Shown piece by piece: positions 10,726 to 19,410 of a stretch of 64,000 nucleotides of DNA. The notes beneath the pieces are model-generated. The model did not search any database and was not told the DNA's origin. It saw only the letters and a list, made by a program, of their open reading frames with translations. The stretch covers positions 1 to 64,000 of the forward strand of contig CAVPXS010000009.1 of assembly GCA_963709775.1 (NCBI GenBank), in the 5' to 3' direction. A program made the translations under genes and the position numbers. The stretch comes from Salinimicrobium sp963709775 (lineage in GTDB: Bacteria; Bacteroidota; Bacteroidia; Flavobacteriales; Flavobacteriaceae). Every line of letters begins with the position of its first letter. Position 1 is the stretch's first letter.

Positions 10726-11982
10726 TTACACCACCATCCCTGCCGCCACCGTCTCATTGGTATTCTCGTCCACTAATATAATGCTCCCTGTATTTCTATT
10801 GTCCCTATAAGAGTCAAGCATTAATGGCCTGGTGCATCTCAGTTTAACCCGTGCGATATCATTCATGTTTAGAGACTTATCCTCCCCTATTCTATCGTAA
10901 GTATTGATATCAACTTTATAAATAACTTCCTTGATCATTATACGCTGCTCATTAGAAGTATGCATAACCGTATATTTGGCTCTTGGCTTTGCCGAATCAT
11001 CATTTAGCCAACACAACATTACATCAAATTCCTGTACAGGTTCGGGCTGATTATTCAATTTAACGATCATATCTCCCCGCCCCACATCAATATCATCTTC
11101 CAGAGTCATAGCAATAGACATTGGAGCATAAGCTTCTTCCAGTTCAGTTTCTCCTGAATTCATCGAAAGTACGCGTGAAGTAAAACCGGAAGGAAGTACT
11201 GCCACTTCATCTCCCAATCTGTAAATTCCGCTGGCCACTCGGCCGGCATAGCCTCTGTAATCCCGATGCTCCTCATTTTGAGGCCTCAGCACGGTCTGCA
11301 CAGGAAATCGGGCGTCGATTTTGTTAATATCACTGCTAATATGTAGCGTCTCCAGAATATTCAGTAATGTTCCTCCCTGGTACCAGTCCATATTTTGAGA
11401 TCGATTTACCACATTATCCCCATCCAGGGCACTGATAGGAATAAACCGTACATCTTTCATAAGTAATTTTGAAGAAAATTCTTCAAACTGCCCAATGATC
11501 TCGTTAAACCTTTGTTCAGAATATTCGACAAGATCCATCTTATTTATGCATACAATAAGATGGGGAATATTTAATAAAGAGGCAATAAAGGAATGTCTCT
11601 TCGTCTGTTCAATCACTCCATGGCGGGCATCAATTAAAATTACTGCAGCATTTGCTGTAGAGGCGCCGGTAACCATGTTTCTTGTATATTGAATATGACC
11701 CGGAGTATCTGCAATAATAAATTTCCTTTTTGGAGTAGTGAAATATCGGTAAGCCACATCAATAGTGATCCCCTGCTCTCTTTCATCTCTTAAACCATCT
11801 GTAAATAGCGCAAGATCCACGCCCTTGTGACCTTTCTTTGCACTGGTCGCACTAACAGACTCCAGTTGGTCTTCAAAAATAGATTTGGAATCGTATAAAA
11901 GCCGACCTATAAGGGTAGATTTACCGTCATCGACCGAGCCGGCGGTAGTGAATCGTAGTAGTTGATTGTTATTGATCTCCAT
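10726..11982 (-). CDS. cysN: Sulfate adenylyltransferase subunit 1 (GTPase)
   Basis: GTP-hydrolysing subunit of ATP sulfurylase, which drives formation of adenosine 5'-phosphosulfate by CysD. The elongation-factor-like GTPase domain has G1 'GSVDDGKST' near residue 15, G3 'ADTPGH' and G4 'NKMD', and is followed by EF-Tu-like beta-barrel domains. At 418 residues it is the short form common in Bacteroidota, without a fused APS kinase. It starts 3 nt after the cysD stop. It is the last gene of the leftward cysC-cysD-cysN group, which together makes PAPS. No reading-frame problems are seen, in contrast to the genes to its left. Confidence 0.97.
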   Translation of the reverse strand: MEINNNQLLRFTTAGSVDDGKSTLIGRLLYDSKSIFEDQLESVSATSAKKGHKGVDLALFTDGLRDEREQGITIDVAYRYFTTPKRKFIIADTPGHIQYTRNMVTGASTANAAVILIDARHGVIEQTKRHSFIASLLNIPHLIVCINKMDLVEYSEQRFNEIIGQFEEFSSKLLMKDVRFIPISALDGDNVVNRSQNMDWYQGGTLLNILETLHISSDINKIDARFPVQTVLRPQNEEHRDYRGYAGRVASGIYRLGDEVAVLPSGFTSRVLSMNSGETELEEAYAPMSIAMTLEDDIDVGRGDMIVKLNNQPEPVQEFDVMLCWLNDDSAKPRAKYTVMHTSNEQRIMIKEVIYKVDINTYDRIGEDKSLNMNDIARVKLRCTRPLMLDSYRDNRNTGSIILVDENTNETVAAGMVV

Positions 11983-11985
11983 TCT

Positions 11986-12891
11986 TTAAAAATATCCTTG
12001 TTTTTTTCTATCCTCCATCGCCGTCTCACTTCTTTTATCATCACTTCGATCTCCTCTTTCAGTCTTCCGCATAGCGGCAACTTCTTCCACTATTTTTTCT
12101 AAACTATCGGCTTCCGACTCAATTCCACCTGTTATGGTGATGTCTCCTAAAGTCCTGAAACGAATCTTTTTGTTATGGATCTCCTCCCCTTCTTCAAGTT
12201 TAAGAAATTCAGAAACAGGAATCCATGAATTACTTCTCCAAACTACTTCCCTTTCATGTGCAACATATAAAGAAGGAATATCAATATTTTCTCTTTTAAT
12301 ATAATTCCAAACATCCATTTCTGTCCAGTTGCTAATAGGAAATGCTCTAAAATGCTCCCCTTCGAAATGTTTACCATTGAGGAGATTCCATAGTTCAGGC
12401 CGCTGATTTTTAGGATCCCATTCTCCAAAATCATTTCGGTGGGAAAAGAATCTTTCTTTAGCCCGGGCTTTTTCTTCATCCCTTCTACCTCCGCCAATAG
12501 CACAATCTATTTTATGTTCCTCAATGGTATCTAAAAGAGTCGTTATCTGCAATGCATTTCTGGTGGCATTTTTCCCTCTTTCTTCAGCCACCCTTCCGTC
12601 ATTAATAGATTGCTGAACAGATCCAACTATTAATTTCACTCCTAATTTATTAACAAGATCATCTCGGAACTGAAGCGTTTCCGGAAAATTATGGCCTGTA
12701 TCCACATGCAATAAGGCAAAAGGAATTTTTGCCGGATAAAATGCTTTTTTTGCGAGGTGAGTCACGAGAATAGAATCTTTACCTCCTGAAAACAGGATGA
12801 CCGGATTCTCGAATTGAGCCCATACCTCCCGAAGGATAAAAATAGCCTCAGACTCCAATTCATCCAGGTAATTCAAAAAATATTTACTCAT
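11986..12891 (-). CDS. cysD: Sulfate adenylyltransferase subunit 2
   Basis: ATP pyrophosphatase-type catalytic subunit of ATP sulfurylase (ATP plus sulfate gives APS plus PPi). The PP-loop 'VILFSGGKDSILVTHLAKKA' lies near residue 30, with 'LLHVDTGHNFPETLQFRDDL', 'GGGRRDEEKARAKERFFSHR' and 'FRAFPISNWTEMDVWNYI' as conserved blocks. At 301 residues it has the family length. Its ATG shares one base with the cysC stop (TAATG), so the pair is translationally coupled, and cysN follows after 3 nt. Confidence 0.97.
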   Translation of the reverse strand: MSKYFLNYLDELESEAIFILREVWAQFENPVILFSGGKDSILVTHLAKKAFYPAKIPFALLHVDTGHNFPETLQFRDDLVNKLGVKLIVGSVQQSINDGRVAEERGKNATRNALQITTLLDTIEEHKIDCAIGGGRRDEEKARAKERFFSHRNDFGEWDPKNQRPELWNLLNGKHFEGEHFRAFPISNWTEMDVWNYIKRENIDIPSLYVAHEREVVWRSNSWIPVSEFLKLEEGEEIHNKKIRFRTLGDITITGGIESEADSLEKIVEEVAAMRKTERGDRSDDKRSETAMEDRKKQGYF

Positions 12892-13481
12892 TATAGTTTC
12901 ATTTTTTGTTGTAAGAAGCTGAAAAGTCTTGCTACAGCATCTTCGACAGATTCTTCTTCAGTCTTTATTTCAAAATCCGGATTTTTCGGGTCTTCATAAG
13001 GAGCACTGATCCCGGTAAAATTTTCAATTTCCCCTGCCCTTGCTTTTTTGTAGAAACCTTTAACGTCTCTTTCCTCACAAACCTCCAGAGGGGTATTTAT
13101 GAAAACTTCAATAAAATTTTCTTCCCCAATTATCTTTTTTGCCTGATCCCTATCTTCTTTTAAAGGAGAGATGAAAGCAGTTATTGCAATCATGCCGGCA
13201 TCCATGAAAAGTTTTGCTACTTCGGATATTCTTCGATTATTTTCCCATCGATCCTCACGGGTAAAGCTGAGTCCTTTGCTCAAACCACTGCGAATATTAT
13301 CTCCATCCAGAGCGTACACTTTTATTCCCTCTTCAAAAAGGCATTTTTCAAGCTTGTTTGCAATGGTTGATTTTCCTGAACCTGAAAGTCCCGTAAACCA
13401 AATAACAAAAGAATTGTGATCATTCTTTCTGTTGCGGTCCTCACGGTTTATATGGTAATCATGCTTTACAATGTTGGTCAT
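12891..13481 (-). CDS. cysC: Adenylylsulfate kinase
   Basis: Phosphorylates APS at the 3' position to make PAPS, the universal sulfate donor. Walker A 'WFTGLSGSGKSTIANKLEKC' lies near residue 30. 'YALDGDNIRSGLSKGLSFTR' and 'VFINTPLEVCEERDVKGFYK' are typical of the family, as is 'TGISAPYEDPKNPDFEI'. At 196 residues it is a stand-alone kinase. It leads a compact cysC-cysD-cysN operon. The 278-bp repeat-filled stretch upstream separates it from the DUF2061 and cysQ genes, which belong to the same functional group. Confidence 0.97.
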   Translation of the reverse strand: MTNIVKHDYHINREDRNRKNDHNSFVIWFTGLSGSGKSTIANKLEKCLFEEGIKVYALDGDNIRSGLSKGLSFTREDRWENNRRISEVAKLFMDAGMIAITAFISPLKEDRDQAKKIIGEENFIEVFINTPLEVCEERDVKGFYKKARAGEIENFTGISAPYEDPKNPDFEIKTEEESVEDAVARLFSFLQQKMKL

Positions 13482-13759
13482 GAGTTAATAGTTAATTCGG
13501 TTTTTGATAATTCGGGATTGGTTAATTTGGGATTCGAGAATTGTTAATTCGTCAATTCGTCAGATTAAGGCTCCTCGTTCTCGTTTCCCGGCTCTCGATT
13601 TATATTGTCAATTGTTAAAGGATGAGATTTCTCGTCGCCTCTTCTTTTTCTCAAAAGAAAAGGCTCTGTCGAAATGACAACTGCTCCCCCTGTTTTCCAT
13701 ACTGATACTGATCACTGATCACCGACCACTGATCACTTTTTCTTCTCGTAACCAAGTCT
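13482..13759. repeat. Composite repeat block in the cys cluster
   Basis: Holds three kinds of repeats. First, degenerate copies of 'aattcgggatt' and 'gttaattcg' at 13495-13562. Second, a segment at 13619-13679 beginning 'gatgagatttctcgtcg' and ending 'ctgtcgaaatgac', resembling a repeat scattered through Bacteroidota genomes, with an internal hairpin (cttttcttttgag / ctcaaaagaaaag, imperfect). Third, near-perfect copies of 'actgatcac' at 13707-13736. No credible gene is present; an open frame across it has repeat-like composition only. Confidence 0.65.
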
Positions 13760-14209
13760 CTAAGTCCCTCCATCTCCAAGTCTTTTGGTTCTCCTAACCG
13801 GAAGGCCATAGTCGACTTTGTACCACGTTCTTTCATGAAAATAATACAGGAACATTTTAGTTACTACTTCTGCTAACCCAATCTTAAGTCCGGTAACCGG
13901 GCTCCCGGTGATGATCCAGGCGAGAAGCATAGTGTCCATAGTTCCAACTATTCTCCAGGAAACGGTTTTGGCAATATGTCGTGTTCTGCTATTCCATTTT
14001 CCCGAAGGAATTCTTAATTCCCCATGAAACCAAATTCTTTCGTGCAAGTAGTACAAAACCATCTTGGTGATAACCTCTGCAAATCCTATTTTCAATCCTG
14101 TCGATGGATTTCCTGAAATAAGCCATGCTAATAGAATAGTATCAAGAGTTCCTACTATTCTCCAGGTAATAGTTTTTGCAATGTGTCGCTTATAGGTTTT
14201 ATCCTTCAT
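13760..14209 (-). CDS. Tandem DUF2061 membrane protein
   Basis: Two DUF2061 copies in one 149-residue chain: residues 5-65 'KRHIAKTITWRIVGTLDTIL' and residues 80-140 'TRHIAKTVSWRIVGTMDTML', each with a hydrophobic helix ('LLAWLISGNPSTGLKIGFAE' in the first) and a terminal 'YYLHERIW' or 'YYFHERTW'. The duplication is also visible in the DNA. DUF2061 proteins are small membrane proteins of unknown function often found beside cysC, cysQ and cysN. The start overlaps the end of cysQ by 11 bp, so the two are coupled. A role in sulfate or PAPS handling is inferred from neighbours only. Confidence 0.85.
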   Translation of the reverse strand: MKDKTYKRHIAKTITWRIVGTLDTILLAWLISGNPSTGLKIGFAEVITKMVLYYLHERIWFHGELRIPSGKWNSRTRHIAKTVSWRIVGTMDTMLLAWIITGSPVTGLKIGLAEVVTKMFLYYFHERTWYKVDYGLPVRRTKRLGDGGT

Positions 14210-14999
14210 AAGAAACTAAAAAATTATCGTTTCTTAAATTTTCCCTATTGTAAGAAATTCTTTTACCCGAGTCACTGAATTTGCAGAAAAAACCTACTGC
14301 TTCACAAATAGCCTGCCCCGCTGCTGTATCCCATTCCATAGTAGGTCCAAATCGAGGGTAAAGGTGAGCTTCTCCTTCCGCCAGTAGACAAAACTTCAGA
14401 GAACTTCCTTTTGAAACTACCTGAACTTCCTTTTTTGTGCTTTTAAGATCATCTATGAATTTTATTGTTTCATCATTCATATGGGAACGACTACCCACAA
14501 TTTTTATACAGTCGGAATTAACTTGCGGCTGAATTTCTTCAGAAAGATTTAAAATTCCATTAGTGTCGACCACTTCATCAGGAACATTTAATTTAAAAGC
14601 TTTTCCTTCTGAAACTATTGCAAAATATAAAGTTTTAAGAGCGGGAGCGAAAATCACTCCCAGTTGGGGTCTTCCTTCAGAAACCAGAGCAATATTAACT
14701 GTAAACTCTCCATTTTTCTTAATAAACTCTTTAGTCCCATCAAGAGGGTCTACAATCCAACATTCCTTCCACTGCTTTCTTTCCTCATAGGAAATTTCTT
14801 CGTTCTCTTCACTAATAATAGGTATGCCTAGCAGCTTCAAATAAGCATTGATAACTTCATTAGCTCGTTTATCAGCTATAGTCAAAGGTGATTTATCTGA
14901 TTTTACTTCCACCTGAAAGTCCTCTTCATTATAAACCTTCATGATCTCTGCACCGGCCGCTAGAGAGGCTTCAATCGCTATTTTTAGATATTCATTCAT
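14199..14999 (-). CDS. cysQ: 3'(2'),5'-bisphosphate nucleotidase
   Basis: Mg-dependent, inositol-monophosphatase-fold enzyme that dephosphorylates PAP or PAPS, removing the by-product of sulfate transfer. The metal-binding 'WIVDPLDGTKEFI' (DPxDGTxE), 'IISEENEE' and the C-terminal 'YPRFGPTMEWDTAAGQAI' are diagnostic. The chosen start 'MNEYLKIAIEASLAAGAEIM' fits the family; a longer frame would add about 29 unrelated residues that overlap a large hairpin. About 266 residues is the usual length. It overlaps the DUF2061 gene and lies 121 nt after ugd, separated by a 22-bp inverted repeat. Confidence 0.93.
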   Translation of the reverse strand: MNEYLKIAIEASLAAGAEIMKVYNEEDFQVEVKSDKSPLTIADKRANEVINAYLKLLGIPIISEENEEISYEERKQWKECWIVDPLDGTKEFIKKNGEFTVNIALVSEGRPQLGVIFAPALKTLYFAIVSEGKAFKLNVPDEVVDTNGILNLSEEIQPQVNSDCIKIVGSRSHMNDETIKFIDDLKSTKKEVQVVSKGSSLKFCLLAEGEAHLYPRFGPTMEWDTAAGQAICEAVGFFCKFSDSGKRISYNRENLRNDNFLVSYEG

Positions 15000-15035
15000 T
15001 GGGTGCCAAATATACCGAAAGTTAGAAAAAGAGAA

Positions 15036-15083
15036 ATGGTTAAAGCAAAAAAAGATGTTCCCATCTTTTTTTGCTTTAACCAT
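15036..15083. terminator. 22-bp inverted repeat, probable terminator after ugd
   Basis: Perfect stem 'atggttaaagcaaaaaaaga' plus tg, a four-base loop, then the exact complement ending 'ttgctttaaccat'. It lies 38 nt past the ugd stop and 37 nt before the cysQ start. The arms contain A7/T7 runs, so it could end transcription on either strand, although it lacks the usual GC-rich stem followed by a T-tract. Confidence 0.6.
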
Positions 15084-15120
15084 CACCGATATAATAAATC
15101 TTTACCCGTGAAATCAATAT

Positions 15121-16515
15121 TTAATTACCTATTGCATAAAATTCAAAGCCAATTTTCTTCTTAGCTTTGGGCTCCAACAGCCTTCTACCGTCAAAAAGGA
15201 AAGCGGGTTTCAGCATTTGGTCATAGACTTTCTGCCAATCCAGCTCTTTAAATTCATCCCATTCAGTCAACAAGGCAACAGCGTGAGCCTCTTCACAGGC
15301 TTTAATAGGATCGTTTACTACAGTTACCGCCTGGCGGTTAGCATCACCACTTCTGCTTCCTAAATAATCAAGGTCGGAATAAATTTGCTCCTCCGTTACC
15401 TTTGGATCATACACTACAATTTCTGCCTGTTCGTTTAATAGATAATCGGCAACATATATTGCGGCAGACTCCCTGGTGTCATTGGTATCTTTCTTAAATG
15501 CCCAACCTAAAATAGTTATCTTTTTACCTGCCACAGTATTGTACATGGTCTGTACCATGTTGGCTGCGAACCGTCTTTTTTGATGGTCATTCATGATGAT
15601 CACCTGCTCCCAGTAATCTGCTACTTCCTGAAGATTAAAGCTACGGGCGATATAGACCAGGTTCAAAATATCTTTTTGGAAACAGGAGCCTCCAAATCCA
15701 ACGGAGGATTGGAGAAATTTAGGCCCTATCCTGGAGTCTTTACCCACAGCACGGGCTACTTCATCAACATCGGCCCCGGTCACTTCGCACAGTTGAGACA
15801 TTGCATTAATACTGGAAACCCTTTGAGCCAAAAAGGCATTTGCCGTAAGTTTTGACAATTCAGAAGACCACACATTTGTAGTAAGAATATTTTCCTTTGG
15901 GATCCATGAAGCATAAATATCCACTAATGCATTTACAGCTTCCCTTCCTTTTTCAGTTTCTATATCCCCTCCGATTAAAACTCTGTCAGGGTTTAAAAGA
16001 TCCTGTACCGCTGTTCCTTCTGCAAGGAATTCAGGGTTAGAAAGGATTTGGTACTTGACCCCATTCCCAGTATTATCTAGGATGTTTTTTAAAGCCGCCG
16101 CAGTCCTTACCGGTAATGTGGATTTTTCAATTACTATTTTATCCTCTTTAGCCACTCTTGCTATTTGACGCGCGCACAGCTCAATGTACTTAAGATCGGC
16201 CGCCATCCCTTTACCAATTCCGTAGGTCTTGGTTGGTGTATTAACCGAAATAAAGATCATTTCGGCCTCATCAATAGCTGTATCGACATCGGTAGAAAAG
16301 AAAAGGTTCCTTCCACGGGCTTCCTTCACAATTTCAGAAAGTCCGGGCTCATATATTGGTATATTCTCCACGTTGGGATCATTCCATTGTTGGATCCTTT
16401 TTTCGTTAATATCTACAACTGTAATTTTTATGTTCGGACATTTTTGTGCTATAACCGCCATTGTAGGTCCGCCTACGTAACCGGCGCCGATGCAGCAGAT
16501 GTTCTTTATTGTCAT
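15121..16515 (-). CDS. ugd: UDP-glucose 6-dehydrogenase (eukaryote-like class)
   Basis: Oxidises UDP-glucose to UDP-glucuronate with two NAD. The N-terminal Rossmann site is 'NICCIGAGYVGGPTMAVIAQ' and the active-site cysteine lies in 'GFGGSCFQKDILNLVYI'. The 464-residue length, 'VIEKSTLPVRTAAALKNIL' and 'FKKDTNDTRESAAIYVADYL' place it with the longer animal-type branch that also occurs in bacteria, not with the short TuaD type. It precedes cysQ and follows a four-helix-bundle gene. UDP-glucuronate would feed the surface polysaccharide made by this locus. Confidence 0.95.
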   Translation of the reverse strand: MTIKNICCIGAGYVGGPTMAVIAQKCPNIKITVVDINEKRIQQWNDPNVENIPIYEPGLSEIVKEARGRNLFFSTDVDTAIDEAEMIFISVNTPTKTYGIGKGMAADLKYIELCARQIARVAKEDKIVIEKSTLPVRTAAALKNILDNTGNGVKYQILSNPEFLAEGTAVQDLLNPDRVLIGGDIETEKGREAVNALVDIYASWIPKENILTTNVWSSELSKLTANAFLAQRVSSINAMSQLCEVTGADVDEVARAVGKDSRIGPKFLQSSVGFGGSCFQKDILNLVYIARSFNLQEVADYWEQVIIMNDHQKRRFAANMVQTMYNTVAGKKITILGWAFKKDTNDTRESAAIYVADYLLNEQAEIVVYDPKVTEEQIYSDLDYLGSRSGDANRQAVTVVNDPIKACEEAHAVALLTEWDEFKELDWQKVYDQMLKPAFLFDGRRLLEPKAKKKIGFEFYAIGN

Positions 16516-16575
16516 AATCGCTTATTCGTTAAATCGTTAAATCGGGAATCGTTAAATCGATTTTCCTTCCCAATT
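16516..16575. repeat. Degenerate 'tcgttaaa' repeats flanking the four-helix-bundle gene (left)
   Basis: Three copies of 'tcgttaaatcg', one following 'gggaa', are packed just upstream of ugd. The text belongs to the same degenerate family as the block between cysC and DUF2061 and the right flank at 16948-17061. Confidence 0.55.
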
Positions 16576-16947
16576 TTACTTTTCATTTTCTTTTCTTAAA
16601 TATCTGATGTACCCATTTATAATCTGAATACACCTGGTTGTCCTAATCCGGATTTCACCCAAAGTTTCCTCATCGATATAATCCCATGATCTAGCTTCAA
16701 GGGAATGATCCAAAATTTCTGCAGCAGAACCACGGGCATTCAACAAAAATTTTATATTTTCTTTATAATGATATCTGCCCCAACCTTCAGCTATGTTAGC
16801 TGTCGTAGACCTGGAAGCTCTGAGAATTTGACTGTAAAGCTGAAACTTTTCAGATGCGGGCAATTTCAGGAGAATATTTTCTTTGACAAAAAATTTTAAT
16901 TCATTGCACCTCTGCCAACACTCCAAATCCTCAAAATTAGTTGTCAT
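16576..16947 (-). CDS. Four-helix-bundle protein (23S rRNA intervening-sequence family)
   Basis: Protein of 123 residues with the family signature 'LECWQRCNELKFFV', 'QILRASRSTTANIAEGWGRY', 'KFLLNARGSAAEILDHSLEA' and 'IINGYIRYLRKE'. The family folds as a pentameric four-helix bundle and was first found in sequences inserted in 23S rRNA genes; its role is unknown. Here it separates ugd from the TviB-like gene within a polysaccharide locus and is flanked on both sides by degenerate repeats, so it looks like a small inserted cassette (inference). It is not translationally coupled to its neighbours. Confidence 0.92.
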   Translation of the reverse strand: MTTNFEDLECWQRCNELKFFVKENILLKLPASEKFQLYSQILRASRSTTANIAEGWGRYHYKENIKFLLNARGSAAEILDHSLEARSWDYIDEETLGEIRIRTTRCIQIINGYIRYLRKENEK

Positions 16948-17061
16948 TTTCTATTCGTTATTCGTAAAATCATCGTTCTGTAAAATTAAATCTTTTTAGA
17001 TTCCCGTATCTCGATTACCGATTCACATTTCCCGATTCCCGATTCCCGTATTAACGGTTCT
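16948..17061. repeat. Degenerate 'cgattccc' repeats flanking the four-helix-bundle gene (right)
   Basis: Contains 'cgttattcgt', 'ttcccgtatctcgattaccg' and the tandem 'cccgattcccgattcccgta' at 17031-17050. It is the reverse-complement flavour of the 'cgggaatcg' units on the other flank. Confidence 0.6.
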
Positions 17062-18341
17062 TTAAAGCTTCTTATCACACCTATCCCCCAGTACTCCTTT
17101 CACATCATAAATAACAGTTTGCCCATTCTTAAACTTATCAAGATCAAGATCTAAAAATTCTTTATGAGCAACTGTCAATACTACTGCTTCGAATTTTCCT
17201 TCAGGAAGTTCCCGGGTAGTGGTGAGACCATATTCATGCTGCACTTCATCGGGATCGGCTAATGGATCATAGATGGTAACTTTGGTACCGTATTCCTTTA
17301 GATTTTTTATAACATCCACAACTTTAGTATTGCGGACGTCAGGACAATTCTCTTTAAATGTAATTCCTAGAACAAGAATATTAGCTCCTTTTACCTTTTG
17401 ATCATTCTGAAGCATTAATTTCACCACTTCTGAAGCCACATACTGTCCCATACTGTCATTCATTCTCCTTCCGGCAAGAATGATCTCAGGGTGATATCCT
17501 ATTTCCTGCGCCTTCTGCGCCAGATAATAAGGATCCACACCTATACAATGTCCGCCGACAAGTCCGGGTCTAAAGGGAAGAAAATTCCATTTGGTTCCCG
17601 CTGCTTCCAGAACGGCCTGGGTGTCAATATCCATCATATTGAAAATCTTCGCCAATTCATTCACAAAGGCAATATTTATATCCCGCTGAGAGTTTTCAAT
17701 TACCTTTGCTGCTTCTGCTACCTTGATCGTTGGTGCCAGATGCGTCCCTGCAGTGATTACCGAAGCATAAAGCTCATCTACTTTCTTACCAACTTCCGGA
17801 GTGGATCCTGCAGTTACTTTTAGGATCTTTTCTACAGTATGTTCTTTGTCTCCGGGATTGATCCTCTCGGGAGAATATCCCACAAAAAATCTTGATTAAA
17901 TTTAAGCCCACTAGATTTTTCCAAAACCGGAACACATTCATCTTCTGTAGCTCCAGGAAAGACAGTAGATTCGTAAATAACGATATCGCCTTTTTTAAGA
18001 ACTTTTCCTACCGACTCACTACTTTTATAAAGCGGAGTAAGATCGGGACGGTTGTTTTTATCGACCGGCGTGGGTACAGTGATCACATAATAATTACAGT
18101 CTCTAATATCTTCCAGTTCAGCTGTGCAGAAAAGACCATTATCATTTGAGGAATTATTCACCAGAACCTCCTGCAAAACTTCATTTTCAACTTCCAGAGT
18201 GGTGTCTTTTCCACGCCTAAGTTCTTCAACTCTTTTGGTGTTAATATCAAACCCTACCACAGGGAATTTGGTTGCAAATAATCTTGCCAGAGGCAGACCC
18301 ACATATCCGAGTCCAACAACTGCTATTTTTTTATTCTCCAT
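17062..18341 (-). CDS. tviB: UDP-N-acetylglucosamine 6-dehydrogenase (TviB/WbpA-like), one frameshift
   Basis: Nucleotide-sugar dehydrogenase of about 426 residues. The N-terminus 'MENKKIAVVGLGYVGLPLAR' is the NAD site, 'IYESTVFPGATEDECVPVLE' is typical of the TviB branch, and the catalytic cysteine lies in 'PGLVGGHCIGVDPYYLAQKA'. The start at 18341 is preferred over a longer frame with ten extra residues. A break at about 17885 lies in a T run; restoring one T gives 'FNQDFFVGYSPERINPGDKE', so base-calling error is likely. It follows tviC by 8 nt, and the pair converts UDP-GlcNAc to UDP-GalNAcA in Vi-antigen-type pathways. Confidence 0.88.
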
Positions 18342-18349
18342 TTGTATTA

Positions 18350-19345
18350 CTATAAATTTTCCCAGTACCAATCAACAGCCTCTTTAAGACCATCTTCAAT
18401 TTTATACTTGGGATCATAATTTAATAATTCTTTTGCTTTATCTACGGAAGCTAAAGAGTGCGGAATATCTCCTGCCCGATTAGGTCCATGCTTTACTTCC
18501 ACATTTGCTATTTCAGGATCGTATTCGGCAAGATATTTTTTCAGAAGTTCGGTTAGCTCCTTAAGGTTCGTCCTGTCCCCTACTGCTGTATTATAAACCT
18601 GATTTAGTGCTTTATTATTGTCTGTAGTCAAAGCAAGCAGGTTCATCTGGATCACGTTGTCTATGTAAGTGAAATCCCTGGAATAAGTACCGTCCCCATT
18701 AATTACCGGACTTTCATGCTTCATGAACTGAATGACGAATTTTGGAATAACAGCAGCATATGCCCCATGCGGATCCTGTTTTCTTCCAAAGACATTGAAA
18801 TATCTTAAACCAATAGTATCCATTCCATAAGTGGTATGGAAAATATCTGCATACAACTCATTTACATATTTTGTAATAGCGTACGGAGAAAGAGGTTTTC
18901 CGATTTTGTCCTCCACTTTTGGTAGAGCTTCAGAGTCTCCATACGTTGAAGAGCTTGCAGCATAAACAAACCTTTTCACCCCTTCATCCTTTGCTGCAAC
19001 CAGCATATTTACAAATCCGGAAACATTGACATTATTGCTGGTGATAGGATCATTTATGGAACGAGGTACTGAACCCAGCGCAGCTTCATGTAGCACATAA
19101 TCTACTCCTGAGACTGCTTTTTTGCAGTCTTCAATATTTCTAATATCACCTTCAATTAAAGTGAAATTCTCATGATCAATAATTGCAGAAAGATTTTCTT
19201 TTTTTCCGGTGGCAAAGTTATCAAGACAAACTACCCTTGCATCTAATTCCAAAAGACTCTCGCAGAGATTAGAACCAATGAATCCGGCGCCCCCGGTGAC
19301 CAATACTTTTGAAGAACTGAGCAATTCAAATTGTTTGCTGTTCAT
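18350..19345 (-). CDS. tviC: UDP-N-acetylglucosamine/glucosaminuronate 4-epimerase (TviC/WbpP-like)
   Basis: Extended SDR of 331 residues. The NAD site is 'VLVTGGAGFIGSNLCESLLE'; the family marker 'LHEAALGSVPRSINDP' is typical of WbpP/TviC epimerases that accept N-acetylated sugars; the catalytic 'AASSSTYGDSEALPK' and 'YAITKYVNELYADIFH' give S, Y and K; and 'GLRYFNVFGRKQDPHGAYAA' lines the substrate pocket. Its partner tviB lies immediately downstream, so the product is most likely UDP-GalNAcA. The LacI-type regulator gene ends 65 nt upstream in the same direction. Confidence 0.92.
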   Translation of the reverse strand: MNSKQFELLSSSKVLVTGGAGFIGSNLCESLLELDARVVCLDNFATGKKENLSAIIDHENFTLIEGDIRNIEDCKKAVSGVDYVLHEAALGSVPRSINDPITSNNVNVSGFVNMLVAAKDEGVKRFVYAASSSTYGDSEALPKVEDKIGKPLSPYAITKYVNELYADIFHTTYGMDTIGLRYFNVFGRKQDPHGAYAAVIPKFVIQFMKHESPVINGDGTYSRDFTYIDNVIQMNLLALTTDNNKALNQVYNTAVGDRTNLKELTELLKKYLAEYDPEIANVEVKHGPNRAGDIPHSLASVDKAKELLNYDPKYKIEDGLKEAVDWYWENL

Positions 19346-19410
19346 TTAATAAAATTTGGGTTGATTATTTAATTTGCCGTCAAAGGTAAAATTTTGAAGA
19401 ATGGTTTTAC

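Noticed and set aside
13651..13836. Open frame of 61 codons on the minus strand
   Set aside because: Its sequence is made of the 'actgatcac' repeats and overlaps the end of the DUF2061 gene; composition is repeat-like.
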